The notes beneath the pieces are model-generated. The model searched no databases. It saw only the letters and a list, made by a program, of their open reading frames with translations, and was not told where the DNA came from. This document shows, piece after piece, positions 7,111 through 14,903 of a DNA stretch of 38,372 nt (position 1 is its first letter; each line of letters starts with the position of its first letter). Source of the stretch: Candidatus Omnitrophota bacterium (GTDB taxonomy: Bacteria; Omnitrophota; Omnitrophia; Omnitrophales; Aquincolibacteriaceae). Made by a program: the position numbers and the translations under genes. The stretch covers positions 1-38,372 of the forward strand of contig JACPXK010000069.1 of NCBI GenBank assembly GCA_016196565.1, read 5' to 3'.

Positions 7111-10100
7111 TTTTAATTTCCTCGATGATAATCGGCAGCCGCCATTTTTCAATGCGGCACACCGAAGCGTAAGAACAATAATTACATTCGTCGATTTTTC
7201 TGGGACGGGCCTCGATTTTCAGGCCCCTCATGTTGCGGACAAATTCCTGAATAAAACGCACGGCACCCGCCAGAACATTCCGGAATTCCCCGGCGGTCAA
7301 AATCATTTTACGGGAGGAGAGGCCGGGAAAAAGCCGCGCGTACTCGTCGAGGTAAAAGCCGCTGTTTTTGCGCCCCTTAATCGAATAAATTTCCGCCCCC
7401 GCCGGCTGAAGCCCGAGAATTTTTTCGAGCACCAGCAAATAAATGGGGAGCTGAAGGGCCGCTCCGGTTTTCAAATCGTCTTTTTTGAATTCACGGCTGG
7501 TTTTGTAATCGATCACAAGCCCCGCCTTTTCTTCAACGTCGACGTCAATCCTGTCGATTTTCCCCCGGATTTTGAATTTCTCTCCCTTCTCAAGTTCGAT
7601 TTCAAGCGAGGGCGCCCCTCCCTCTTCCATGCCGAAACCGAATTCAAAATAGCGGGGCTTTAAGGGCGCTTGGCTGAGCCGCTCGAGCTCTTCGCCGGTA
7701 AAACGTTCCAAAATTTCGAGCAGGCTTGCGTATTCGAGCTCGAATTGATATTTCTTTTCATTAATAAAAGGATTTTCCCGCAAGGCCTCGTCCAGCCAGG
7801 GGATAATTTTTTCGCGGATTTTTTCCGGGTCCTTGAAATTGCCCGGCCGGCCGCTCCAGGCCTTGAAAAATTCCTCCAGCACTTTATGAAGAATCGTGCC
7901 CCGTGTTCTCGAAGTTTCATCTTCTTCCGGGTCCCGGAGTTCGAGCGCGCGGTCGGCAAAATATTTAAAAGGACAGCCGGCGTATTTCTCAAGCGAGGTG
8001 GGACTTAATTCCAGCGCGCGGAAGGCCGCCGTCCCGGCAATCCGTGTGTCGGTCAATTCCTCGCGTATTTCGTAAAAGGCCCGGCGGAATTTCTCCCGGG
8101 AATTTTCATTTTTCAAAAGTTCATTCACAAGATAAAGAATCAGAGGTTCTTTTTGGCTGCCGTCTTTGGGAGCGGCCCAAAGTTCGCCCATGACACTCAT
8201 TTCGAGCTCGCGGGCGGTAATCACCTGCTCGAGTTCGGGGAAAGGCCGGGCGAGATTTTGTTTTTGAATATTTTTAATTATCAGTGAATCATCAAAAAGG
8301 GCCTTTACCTCGGAAACATACCAGGACGGGAGGGCCTCGCGGCCTTCAAGGTCAAGGCGCGGGTAAGTGAGAATGAGTTTTTCGCGCGCGCGCGTGACGG
8401 CCAGGTAAAAAAGATATCGCTCAATGCTCTGCCGGGGCAGGCGCTCTTTTAAAACCTCGTCTTTGCGTACTTCATTGAAAAGCCGGCGTTCCCAGTCGGA
8501 AAGGACGGCATCTTCTTTAATCTGCACGGGAAATTTTTTCTCAAGGAGGCCGGCCACGTAAACCACCCGGTATTCTTTTTGCCGCGCCAGCGACACGTCG
8601 TAAACCTGCACTTTGTTTTTGTCTTTTTCGGGAAGCGAATAAAGGTCGAGGTCTACGAGACGGAAGAAACGGTCGGCAAATTGATCGAAGGAAATTTCAG
8701 CCGTCACTTCGCTCGTGCGCGAAAAAGACATTCCGATTTCGTCTAGAATCGCCTCGAAGCGTTTGAAGCTCGCGGCGTCGCGGCGCACATATTCTTCCAG
8801 GGAATCGACGATTTGAAAAATGCCGAAAATTTTGGTGACGGCATTAAGCATTGTCTTTTTGATTTGAGGAAAGGTTTTGGCGCCGCGAAGCTCGTCTTCA
8901 AGCGCTGCCAAGATTTTGACGGCCTGGCCGCCTTCTGACAGCCAAAGCTCACGGCCGCGGAAAATTCCCTTGGCCATGGCCTTGTGCTCGAGGGCGTGCA
9001 CCCAGGCGCTGTCCTTTTTTTCTTTTCCCAAGGTTAAGACATAGGAGGATTTCAAAAAGCCGATTAAATCGGCGCGTTTCCATTCGTCTCGGAAAATTCT
9101 CAGAAGTGTTGTTATGACTTGAAGCATGGGCGAAAAGCCGAGGCGCTCTCGCTCGTGAATCTCCACGGGGATTTGGTAGCGGTTGAAAACGGAGCGAATC
9201 ACACTTTCATAACCCGCGATTTGACGCAGGAGCACGGCAAAATCGCTGAAACGGTAATCGCCTTGTTTGTGAAGGGTTTCAATCGAACGGGCAATCATTT
9301 CGATTTCGCCTTCCATTCCCACGGCCTCGAAAATCATGACGGCCCCCTCCGGCGCCGGTTTTATTTTCGGTTTGGGTGAAATAAAGACATTTTTTTCAAG
9401 GTAAGTTAATACAGAAGCCTGGCACTGAGGGGCCTGGCCCCTTTTGCTTTCCTTTTCGACAAAGCCCATTGCGCCAAGCGCCTTTTTGGTCGGGCCGAGG
9501 GCTTCGAATAAATCCTCGCGGCCGGGGCGGGGATCGTCGGTGAGCGTAATCGTCATTTCAGCGGACATTTCGGAAAGTTCGTTCAAAATCGCCAGCTGCA
9601 GTACGGAAAAATCGAAAAATCCGTCCAACCAAATTTTCTGGAATTTTTTTCCGGCAGCGCTTTTCTTTTTGTCTTCTTTTTTTCTTTTTTCCAAATAAAG
9701 GCGGAGCACATCTTGTTCGTCCCGAAGCCCGCGCTGGCGAAGACCCTGTTCATAGGCTTCGTAAATGGCGGCAAGGGCCTCGTACTTGGCGGCAAAATCG
9801 GCCTCGAGATTTTTGAGGGCGTTCATGCGCTCGCGGAAAACGGCGGGCGTAATCATGGATTCTTTGAGTTCGGAAATAAAGGAGAGCATTAAATGAAGAA
9901 AGCCGGTGCTTTGCTGAACTTCCTGAAAAACCGGCCAGGTGTTTTTTTCGAAAATTTCGCGAAGGATTAAAAATTTGGCGACGCTCGAAGCCAGGCCTTC
10001 CCTGCCGACGCCCAGTATTTCTTCCATAAATCTCGAAAGTGTGGTGACGCGGCGGTGGAAAAATCCGGGAATGTCGCGCTGAAGCATCAGCGAAATGATT

Positions 10101-10246
10101 CGCTCCGTGTGTTCGGCGGACGGGAGAATGAAAAAAAAGCCGGCGGCGAGCGGGTCCTTGGAATTTTTCAGCGCCTCTTCGAAGGCTTCAAGCAGGCGGT
10201 AAGTTTTTCCGGAGCCGGCCGGGCCGGTTAAAAGCGTTTTGCTCAT
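7058..10246 (-). CDS. addB: AddB-type helicase-nuclease subunit with Fe-S nuclease domain
   Basis: A 1062-residue partner of AddA. The N-terminus has a P-loop LLTGPAGSGKTYRLLEAF (5-22). The middle is a degenerate SF1 helicase fold including YLFYLAVTRAREKLILTYPR. The C-terminal PD-(D/E)XK nuclease has VIDYKTS and GAALQLPIYLLVL. AddB-type nucleases carry a 4Fe-4S cluster: one cysteine before the nuclease (YAGCPFKYFADRA) and three at the end (CNYCSYASVC), all present here. It precedes addA, the usual order. The stretch ESKRGQAPQCQASVL, about one quarter into the protein, is encoded by the repeat at 9413-9445 and is probably a surface loop. No clear ribosome site precedes the ATG, 21 bases after queD. 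Confidence 0.9.
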   Translation of the reverse strand: MSKTLLTGPAGSGKTYRLLEAFEEALKNSKDPLAAGFFFILPSAEHTERIISLMLQRDIPGFFHRRVTTLSRFMEEILGVGREGLASSVAKFLILREIFEKNTWPVFQEVQQSTGFLHLMLSFISELKESMITPAVFRERMNALKNLEADFAAKYEALAAIYEAYEQGLRQRGLRDEQDVLRLYLEKRKKEDKKKSAAGKKFQKIWLDGFFDFSVLQLAILNELSEMSAEMTITLTDDPRPGREDLFEALGPTKKALGAMGFVEKESKRGQAPQCQASVLTYLEKNVFISPKPKIKPAPEGAVMIFEAVGMEGEIEMIARSIETLHKQGDYRFSDFAVLLRQIAGYESVIRSVFNRYQIPVEIHERERLGFSPMLQVITTLLRIFRDEWKRADLIGFLKSSYVLTLGKEKKDSAWVHALEHKAMAKGIFRGRELWLSEGGQAVKILAALEDELRGAKTFPQIKKTMLNAVTKIFGIFQIVDSLEEYVRRDAASFKRFEAILDEIGMSFSRTSEVTAEISFDQFADRFFRLVDLDLYSLPEKDKNKVQVYDVSLARQKEYRVVYVAGLLEKKFPVQIKEDAVLSDWERRLFNEVRKDEVLKERLPRQSIERYLFYLAVTRAREKLILTYPRLDLEGREALPSWYVSEVKALFDDSLIIKNIQKQNLARPFPELEQVITARELEMSVMGELWAAPKDGSQKEPLILYLVNELLKNENSREKFRRAFYEIREELTDTRIAGTAAFRALELSPTSLEKYAGCPFKYFADRALELRDPEEDETSRTRGTILHKVLEEFFKAWSGRPGNFKDPEKIREKIIPWLDEALRENPFINEKKYQFELEYASLLEILERFTGEELERLSQAPLKPRYFEFGFGMEEGGAPSLEIELEKGEKFKIRGKIDRIDVDVEEKAGLVIDYKTSREFKKDDLKTGAALQLPIYLLVLEKILGLQPAGAEIYSIKGRKNSGFYLDEYARLFPGLSSRKMILTAGEFRNVLAGAVRFIQEFVRNMRGLKIEARPRKIDECNYCSYASVCRIEKWRLPIIIEEIKNEIRTDEKPAVSSSARR
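9413..9445 (+). repeat. Family A palindromic repeat inserted in frame in addB
   Basis: It matches the copy at 19562-19594 in all but two of 33 positions and the intergenic copy at 3551-3580. It ends with the palindrome GGGGCCTGGCCCC and TTTT. Read on the minus strand it is translated as roughly KRGQAPQCQAS inside AddB without breaking the frame. Confidence 0.85.
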
Positions 10247-10267
10247 TGTAAGAGAAGGCCGTGCGGC

Positions 10268-10672
10268 CTAGGATTCATGGTATTCCGCGGCGCTGTTTTC
10301 GGTTTCCCAAAGCGTGACTTTGGAAACCGGCAGGCGCCTTTTTCTTGCCTCTTCAAAAATCATCCGGGCAAGAACCTCCGCGGTGGGATTTTCCTGGGTC
10401 AAGACGAGCGGCTCTTTTTCTTTTTGGAGGAGCGGCACGAGCGGGTCTTTTTCTGCCAATATCATTTTGTGGTCGAGGGTTTCGTCAATCCACGAGCCGA
10501 TGGCTTTACGGATTTCATAAAAATCCATAACCATTCCGAGCTTGTCGAGTTTTTCCGAGGAAAGTTCAATTTCCACGCGCGCATTGTGGCCGTGAAGATT
10601 GGCGCATTTGCCCGCATGTCCGACGAGGCGGTGCCCGTAACTGAAATGAATTTGCCGAATGACTTTAAACAT
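10268..10672 (-). CDS. queD: QueD / 6-pyruvoyl-tetrahydropterin synthase family enzyme
   Basis: A 134-residue T-fold enzyme. Zinc ligands are H14 (FSYGHRL), H27 and H29 (NLHGHN). The catalytic cysteine is C23, in the C-x3-H-G-H arrangement of QueD (6-carboxytetrahydropterin synthase), and LDHKM and the glutamate in TLWETENS match the remaining active site. QueD converts dihydroneopterin triphosphate in preQ0/queuosine synthesis; the same fold also gives PTPS and sepiapterin-forming enzymes. Its start shares one base with the stop of the SDR gene (TAATG), so the two are translated together. As that SDR resembles pteridine reductase, a pterin-reducing role is an alternative to queuosine. No other queuosine gene is in the window. 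Confidence 0.87.
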   Translation of the reverse strand: MFKVIRQIHFSYGHRLVGHAGKCANLHGHNARVEIELSSEKLDKLGMVMDFYEIRKAIGSWIDETLDHKMILAEKDPLVPLLQKEKEPLVLTQENPTAEVLARMIFEEARKRRLPVSKVTLWETENSAAEYHES

Positions 10673-11421
10673 TAGGCGATTAACGCTCCTCCCTCGACTG
10701 GGATTAAGGCTCCCGTAATGTATTCGCTTGTCGCCAAAAATTCCACGGCCGAGGCGATGTCTTTGGGCGTGCCGAAACGTTTGAGCAAGGTTTTGTCCGC
10801 CGCTGTTTTTTTTGCGGCGCTCGACATGCCTCCGGCTGGCGGAAGAATCGGCCCCGGTAAAATGGCGTTTACCTGAACGTGCGGCGCAAGAACTTTTGCC
10901 AGGCCCTGTGTGGCGGTAATCAGTCCGCCCTTGGCAATCATATAAGGAAGAAAACGCGGGCTGGGGCGAAGGGCGGCCCAGTCTGCGATGTTGATGATTT
11001 TGCCGCTTTTTTGTTTGAGCATGTGCTTACCGATTTCCTGCGCAAGAAAAAATGGGGCTTTGAGATTCACGGCGTGAAAATCGTCCCAATCTTTTTCCGA
11101 GATTTTTCCGAACTGGGTGGGGTAAAAATTGGAGGCATTGTTGACGAGAATATCAACGCGTCCCGCCTTTTTGTAAACTTCGCGGACAAATTTTTGAATT
11201 GTGGAAACGAGCGATTTTTTCTTCGGGTTAAAATCGGCCGGCACTAAGTACGTCTGGCTTCCCAGCGCTTCGATTTCGTCCCGAAGGCTCTCCGCTTCCC
11301 TGCGCGACTGGAGATAATGAATCACAATCGCCGCCCCTTCAGACGCCAGCGTACGCGCAATTTCCCTGCCGATTCTCTGCCCCGCCCCCGTAATAAGCGC
11401 AATCTTTCCCGCAAGTTTCAT
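10672..11421 (-). CDS. SDR oxidoreductase resembling pteridine reductase
   Basis: A 249-residue short-chain dehydrogenase. Cofactor motif TGAGQRIGREIA near the N-terminus, NNASNFYPTQ in the middle, and the catalytic Y-M-I-A-K. The usual catalytic serine position reads IINIADWAAL, an aspartate, as in pteridine reductase PTR1 where Asp, Tyr and Lys form the active site; NNAS-x-FYPT is also typical of that family. RIG and the following SRREAE suggest NADPH. It is the first gene of the long minus-strand series and overlaps queD by one base. The likely substrate is a dihydropterin (folate or monapterin type); this rests on motifs and the neighbour. A generic 3-oxoacyl reductase is the alternative. 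Confidence 0.82.
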   Translation of the reverse strand: MKLAGKIALITGAGQRIGREIARTLASEGAAIVIHYLQSRREAESLRDEIEALGSQTYLVPADFNPKKKSLVSTIQKFVREVYKKAGRVDILVNNASNFYPTQFGKISEKDWDDFHAVNLKAPFFLAQEIGKHMLKQKSGKIINIADWAALRPSPRFLPYMIAKGGLITATQGLAKVLAPHVQVNAILPGPILPPAGGMSSAAKKTAADKTLLKRFGTPKDIASAVEFLATSEYITGALIPVEGGALIA

Positions 11422-11512
11422 AGAGGCATGATATCGGCTTCTATAGAGGGGGTCAAGGTGCCCGTTAAGAGCTGTTAATTCAATCTAAGATTGTCCTTTG
11501 ACGGAAATTAAA

Positions 11513-11614
11513 AAGGCGGCTATACTTCTGCATCGGGGTTGGTGGGAAGCTTTCGTGCTTCCTCATAGGCTTATAGCTCTCTTCGGAGGTTATAGACCGC
11601 CAGCCTCTTTATTC
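11513..11614. repeat. Imperfect long hairpin at the end of the DUF3800 gene
   Basis: The ends GGCGG-CTATA and TATAG-A-CCGCC pair, and inside is a shorter hairpin GGAAGC/GCTTCC. The segment overlaps the 3' end of the DUF3800 gene. It may act as a bidirectional terminator for the genes meeting here or be an eroded palindromic element. It lacks the tip motif of the elements at 24940-25301. Confidence 0.35.
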
Positions 11615-12354
11615 TTTATTATTTTAAATCCAAATAAGCGGTGCTTCTTCCCATCAGGTGCTGTTAACTCTTCCCGGCTTTTAAACTCCATACTTTTAAT
11701 CAGTAAGTGGTATTTTTTCAGTTTGCCATCACCAGTAAAAACTCTGCCTAAAATATAAGCTGAAATATCTGCTAATTGAATTCCTACATTGTCATTGGAC
11801 ATTGCAAAAAACGGAACTTTTAAGATCTTATCGAACGACTGGCCAGTTCTGCTTTTATGAAAAAAGTTACTTACCGCTTTTGAAATTCTCTGGTTAGTTT
11901 CCAACCCCCGATCATCAAAAATCAATTTCGCGATTAATTCTGGGTGATTTTCATTCATAAATTGATTTATTCTTTCGAATAAGAAGAAAAATGGCCGTTC
12001 AAGACGGTCTTCTTCGGCACAGCTTAAATTTAGCTCTTGCTTGTCATAAACAATGGAAGCAAACGTTGCAGCTTTCATCGAAGCTGTATATTTAAGAATG
12101 GCTTCTGCTAAATTAAGTTGAACCGACTCTATTCCTTTTTCTTGCAGCTGTTTAAAGAAATACGGTTTTAATATACCTCTTCCTTTTAATTCTAATTTGG
12201 CTGCATCATAACCGATATGCTTGACCTTGATATTAAAAATATCAGTAGAACATTTATTGAAATCATGACTTTTAATTGAAATCGCGGAAAGAACGCCAGC
12301 TTGACGTTTTTCGTCATTTGAGGTCTGCCAACTTTCGTCGAGGAAGAAAAGCAT
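11590..12354 (-). CDS. DUF3800 family protein
   Basis: A 254-residue protein with the family's markers: FLDESW at the N-terminus, KLIFDDRG in the middle, and GIQLADISAYILGR near the C-terminus. These acidic positions resemble an RNase H-like fold, and a nuclease activity is commonly suspected but I know of no established function. DUF3800 genes are frequent in accessory and defence-rich regions. Base usage here is more AT-rich than in the neighbouring genes, suggesting transfer. No Shine-Dalgarno sequence is visible before the ATG. A Phd-type antitoxin gene diverges from it, 139 bases away. Confidence 0.75.
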   Translation of the reverse strand: MLFFLDESWQTSNDEKRQAGVLSAISIKSHDFNKCSTDIFNIKVKHIGYDAAKLELKGRGILKPYFFKQLQEKGIESVQLNLAEAILKYTASMKAATFASIVYDKQELNLSCAEEDRLERPFFFLFERINQFMNENHPELIAKLIFDDRGLETNQRISKAVSNFFHKSRTGQSFDKILKVPFFAMSNDNVGIQLADISAYILGRVFTGDGKLKKYHLLIKSMEFKSREELTAPDGKKHRLFGFKIIKNKEAGGL

Positions 12355-12442
12355 GGGAGGTAGGTTACACTACAGCAATAATAAAGATCAAGCAGAGAAT
12401 AACAAAAAAGTCATTAAGTTCTAGAGACTAAAAAATGAGTCT

Positions 12443-12457
12443 AAATTAGGCTAATTT
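12443..12457. promoter_or_regulatory. Palindrome, candidate operator of the Phd-type antitoxin
   Basis: AAATTAG-G-CTAATTT is a perfect 7-1-7 palindrome 36 bases before the antitoxin ATG, in the divergent region shared with the DUF3800 gene. Phd/YefM proteins bind palindromes at their own promoters, so this is a natural autoregulatory site. TATAAA follows at 12472 and could be a -10 element. Confidence 0.5.
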
Positions 12458-12493
12458 GTGCTATCTTTCTCTATAAATAAGAGGGTTAAATCT

Positions 12494-12754
12494 ATGACGA
12501 TTTCAGAAAAATCGATAACCGTTCACCTTAGCGAGCTGAAAACGAACCCCACGAAAACTCTCAAGCAACTTGCCAAAAATCAGATTATTTTGCAGAAGCG
12601 AAATAAACCTGTGGCGGTTTTAATTTCCTACAGAAAATTCCGAAAATTAGAGAGACGAATCGACAGTATTGAAAGCAACGTCTTGGGACTAATTGCAAAA
12701 CAACGATTCGAAAACACTAGTAAAAGCCAATACCTTCCACTTAAAAATTGGTAA
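12494..12754 (+). CDS. Orphan Phd/YefM-type antitoxin
   Basis: An 86-residue protein with the Phd/YefM N-terminal fold: VHLSELKTNPTKTLKQL followed by IILQKRNKPVAVLISYRKF. The start at 12494 (MTISEKS) is preferred over 12458 because GAGGG lies nine bases upstream and the family alignment begins there. No toxin of the Doc, RelE or YoeB type follows: the next 130 bases are non-coding. The protein may therefore be a lone transcription regulator, an anti-toxin against an invading system, or a relic. The divergent DUF3800 gene is the only nearby partner candidate. Confidence 0.75.
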   Translation: MTISEKSITVHLSELKTNPTKTLKQLAKNQIILQKRNKPVAVLISYRKFRKLERRIDSIESNVLGLIAKQRFENTSKSQYLPLKNW

Positions 12755-12767
12755 CTGAAGCCCATTC

Positions 12768-12862
12768 GCGAGCGGTAAGACCACCATCAATTGTCTAGAG
12801 TGTTTTCTTCCATCGGTAGTTAATAGCTCTAGCAAACCAAATTGACGGGGCTCGCTCGCTTT
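12768..12862. repeat. Imperfect hairpin downstream of the antitoxin gene
   Basis: Outer segments GCGAGCG near 12770 and CTCGCTCGC near 12853 pair, as do TCAATTG-TCTAGAG and CTCTAG...AAATTGA inside. The pairing is interrupted, so this is a weak call. It separates the antitoxin gene from the convergent nuclease gene and may serve as a terminator or be an eroded element. Confidence 0.3.
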
Positions 12863-12884
12863 TACTTTCCAAATAATTTAACAA

Positions 12885-14114
12885 TTAAGCTTCAACAACC
12901 GTGGCGAGGCCGGCATCGGCGAGGTCGCGGTTGACGTAGCGGCCGCCGACGAAGAGGTCGGCGAGGTAGCGGTCGTATTTGTCCGACTTGACGGTGCGAA
13001 TGACGATGGGCGCGCCGGTTTTGTTCAGGATTTCCTTTTCGAGAAAGGCCTTGGCTTCTTTGCCCTCGCGGCTTTCGATTTCGGGGGCGTCAATGCCGCG
13101 CAGGCGCAAAGTTTGAAATGTGGAAAATCCAAAACCAAGATCAATCAGTGCCTTAATACTATCGCCGTCAATCACCTCAAAAATATAAGCGTTGTAGGTA
13201 AAAAGCAATGATTCGTCCGCGCCGGCGCCCTGGAGTTTGACGAAGGTTTGCGAGCTTGAGTACTGGGTTGTGCTGCGCGTTATTTTGCTGTGGTATTTTC
13301 TGGTGACCGAATCGTATTTTGCCATGGCCTTTTTGCGAATGGCATTGTGCTCGCGCGTTTTGACTACCGGCTTGCCCACGGCCTGAATGCTTTCTTTCAG
13401 CTGAAGAATATCCCCTTCCTTAATGTCCAATTTTTTGGGAAGTTGATAATAATTGGAAAACCCCAAATCCAGAACCGGCTCACCTTTGTAAAGAGGCCCG
13501 CCTTTAACCACCCGGTAAGCGTGAAGCTTGCCCGGCTTGGCAGTAAGAGGTTTGTCTGTGGGCTCAGCGTCTTGGCTTAGAGTTTCAGCCTCAGAACTAG
13601 TAGCGCGAGGCTTGTGCTCACTTTGATATTTGCGAATGGCTTTGCGGAGATCATTTCTATTCCAATTATTTTTTTCTGCCAGGCTGGCCAATTTTTCCCG
13701 GTCGTTGTCATTATTAATTGAAAGAAGCTCTCTATATTGAGACCAACTCAATTGTCGCGCCGGCGTGACAATTGGGTAAGTTCGAGCAAATTGAAGCATG
13801 TAATAAAGCTCTGCTTTTTCTATTGCTAAATCCTTCGACAGCCGAAGAACCACAAACTGGCCGTAATTCGCGCGCTTCTTATTAAGAAGTACGTGCTGAT
13901 CAATCAGCTTCCCCGTTTCCCAAGCCTCACGGACTTTTTCTTGCTGAACCGCCTGTTCGATTCGTTCGCGTGTAGCGTTACGCGTTTGGCGAATGGCTTG
14001 AACCAGTTCCTTATAAGTAGCCACCGGCGGAAGAGCCGGCCCTTCGGGAACGGCGAAAATGGGAGAAGAAAACAAAAGGCTAAAAACGACGACAAGCGAA
14101 GCGCGAATTTTCAT
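12885..14114 (-). CDS. Secreted DUF1016-like / staphylococcal-nuclease fusion protein
   Basis: A 409-residue exported protein. Residues 1-22 are a signal peptide (MKIRASLVVVFSLLFSSPIFA). Residues about 30-165 resemble the DUF1016 N-terminal domain of YhcG-type proteins: YKELVQAIRQTR, EAWETGKLIDQH, QLSWSQYRELLSI. A linker follows. The last about 110 residues are an SNase (TNase-like) domain: VIDGDSIKALID, LRLRGIDAPE with catalytic Arg and Glu, and DKYDRYLADLFVGG with the second Arg. Start 14114 was chosen because the signal peptide begins there; the extension to 14162 reads through a repeat. DUF1016 domains normally sit before a PD-(D/E)XK nuclease in the cytoplasm, so export and SNase pairing are unusual. 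Confidence 0.8.
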   Translation of the reverse strand: MKIRASLVVVFSLLFSSPIFAVPEGPALPPVATYKELVQAIRQTRNATRERIEQAVQQEKVREAWETGKLIDQHVLLNKKRANYGQFVVLRLSKDLAIEKAELYYMLQFARTYPIVTPARQLSWSQYRELLSINNDNDREKLASLAEKNNWNRNDLRKAIRKYQSEHKPRATSSEAETLSQDAEPTDKPLTAKPGKLHAYRVVKGGPLYKGEPVLDLGFSNYYQLPKKLDIKEGDILQLKESIQAVGKPVVKTREHNAIRKKAMAKYDSVTRKYHSKITRSTTQYSSSQTFVKLQGAGADESLLFTYNAYIFEVIDGDSIKALIDLGFGFSTFQTLRLRGIDAPEIESREGKEAKAFLEKEILNKTGAPIVIRTVKSDKYDRYLADLFVGGRYVNRDLADAGLATVVEA

Positions 14115-14133
14115 GGAAGGGTTCCTTAAAATA

Positions 14134-14167
14134 GGGATTGCTTCGCCCCGCGGGGCTCGCAATGACA
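14134..14167. repeat. Palindromic repeat of the ATTGCTTCG...GCAATGAC type
   Basis: The central block CCCCGCGGGG is flanked by ATTGC and GCAAT, giving a hairpin between the aroD stop and the nuclease gene start. The tail GCAATGAC resembles the AGAATGAC end of the repeat inside addA, so they may belong to one family. Confidence 0.6.
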
Positions 14168-14172
14168 GTTAT

Positions 14173-14874
14173 TTAAGCGTAAAAAGTTTTCAAAAAATCG
14201 GAAGTCTCGCCGTAAGAAAGCTGCCCGGAAGCCGTTTTCTTTCCCAAATGGGCGTAAGTAATGAGTGAGCCAAGCGCAGGAAAAAACACGCGCGACAATC
14301 TTCCGTGAGGCCCCATGGCAATGGTAATTAAATCGAGCGGCGCATTTTCCACCGTAAATTTCGCCAGGGTTTGCACATCTTTTTGCCGTTTTGCCAAGGC
14401 GGCAATCTTGACGATATCGGCCCCCGCGGCTTTGGCCTTCTTGGCAATACGGCTTAAGGCCTTAAGATCGGGAGTTTTGTCAAAATTATGATAAGAAACA
14501 ATTACCATAATTTTTTCTTTGCGGGCCAGCTTAATCACCTTTGAAAGAATTTGCTTGGAAGAAAGTTCAATATCCACGGCGTCGACTTTGCCGCTAACCG
14601 CCCGGAATAATTCCAGCCGGGCCGCTTCGGACAAATTCCATTTTCCCCCTTCGCGCTTGGACCTTATCGTGGCAATCGTGGGAAATTGTCTGAATTTGGA
14701 AATTTCTTTCAGCACATGACGGGGCTGGAAATTAGAATAATGATCAATGCGAAGCTCGGCAATATCAAGGCCCTCCCGTTTGGCCTGGCGCAAAATCCGG
14801 CCGTCGACATGATCGTTAAACGGAACCGCAATACGGGGCGTAATGCCCAAAACTAATTTTCCGATTTTAAGCAT
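14173..14874 (-). CDS. aroD: Type I 3-dehydroquinate dehydratase
   Basis: A 233-residue class I enzyme, which dehydrates 3-dehydroquinate to 3-dehydroshikimate in the shikimate pathway through a Schiff base. The catalytic histidine is in VIVSYHNF and the Schiff-base lysine in ADIVKIAALA. ELRIDHY and ATIRSKREGG provide the substrate-binding arginine region, and MGPHGRLSRVFF is the conserved C-terminal loop. The length is normal for the family. It follows the pilus genes by 29 bases and has no other shikimate gene nearby. Confidence 0.93.
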   Translation of the reverse strand: MLKIGKLVLGITPRIAVPFNDHVDGRILRQAKREGLDIAELRIDHYSNFQPRHVLKEISKFRQFPTIATIRSKREGGKWNLSEAARLELFRAVSGKVDAVDIELSSKQILSKVIKLARKEKIMVIVSYHNFDKTPDLKALSRIAKKAKAAGADIVKIAALAKRQKDVQTLAKFTVENAPLDLITIAMGPHGRLSRVFFPALGSLITYAHLGKKTASGQLSYGETSDFLKTFYA

Positions 14875-14903
14875 TGCGAAATTATATCAGGGAAAAGAAG
14901 AAC

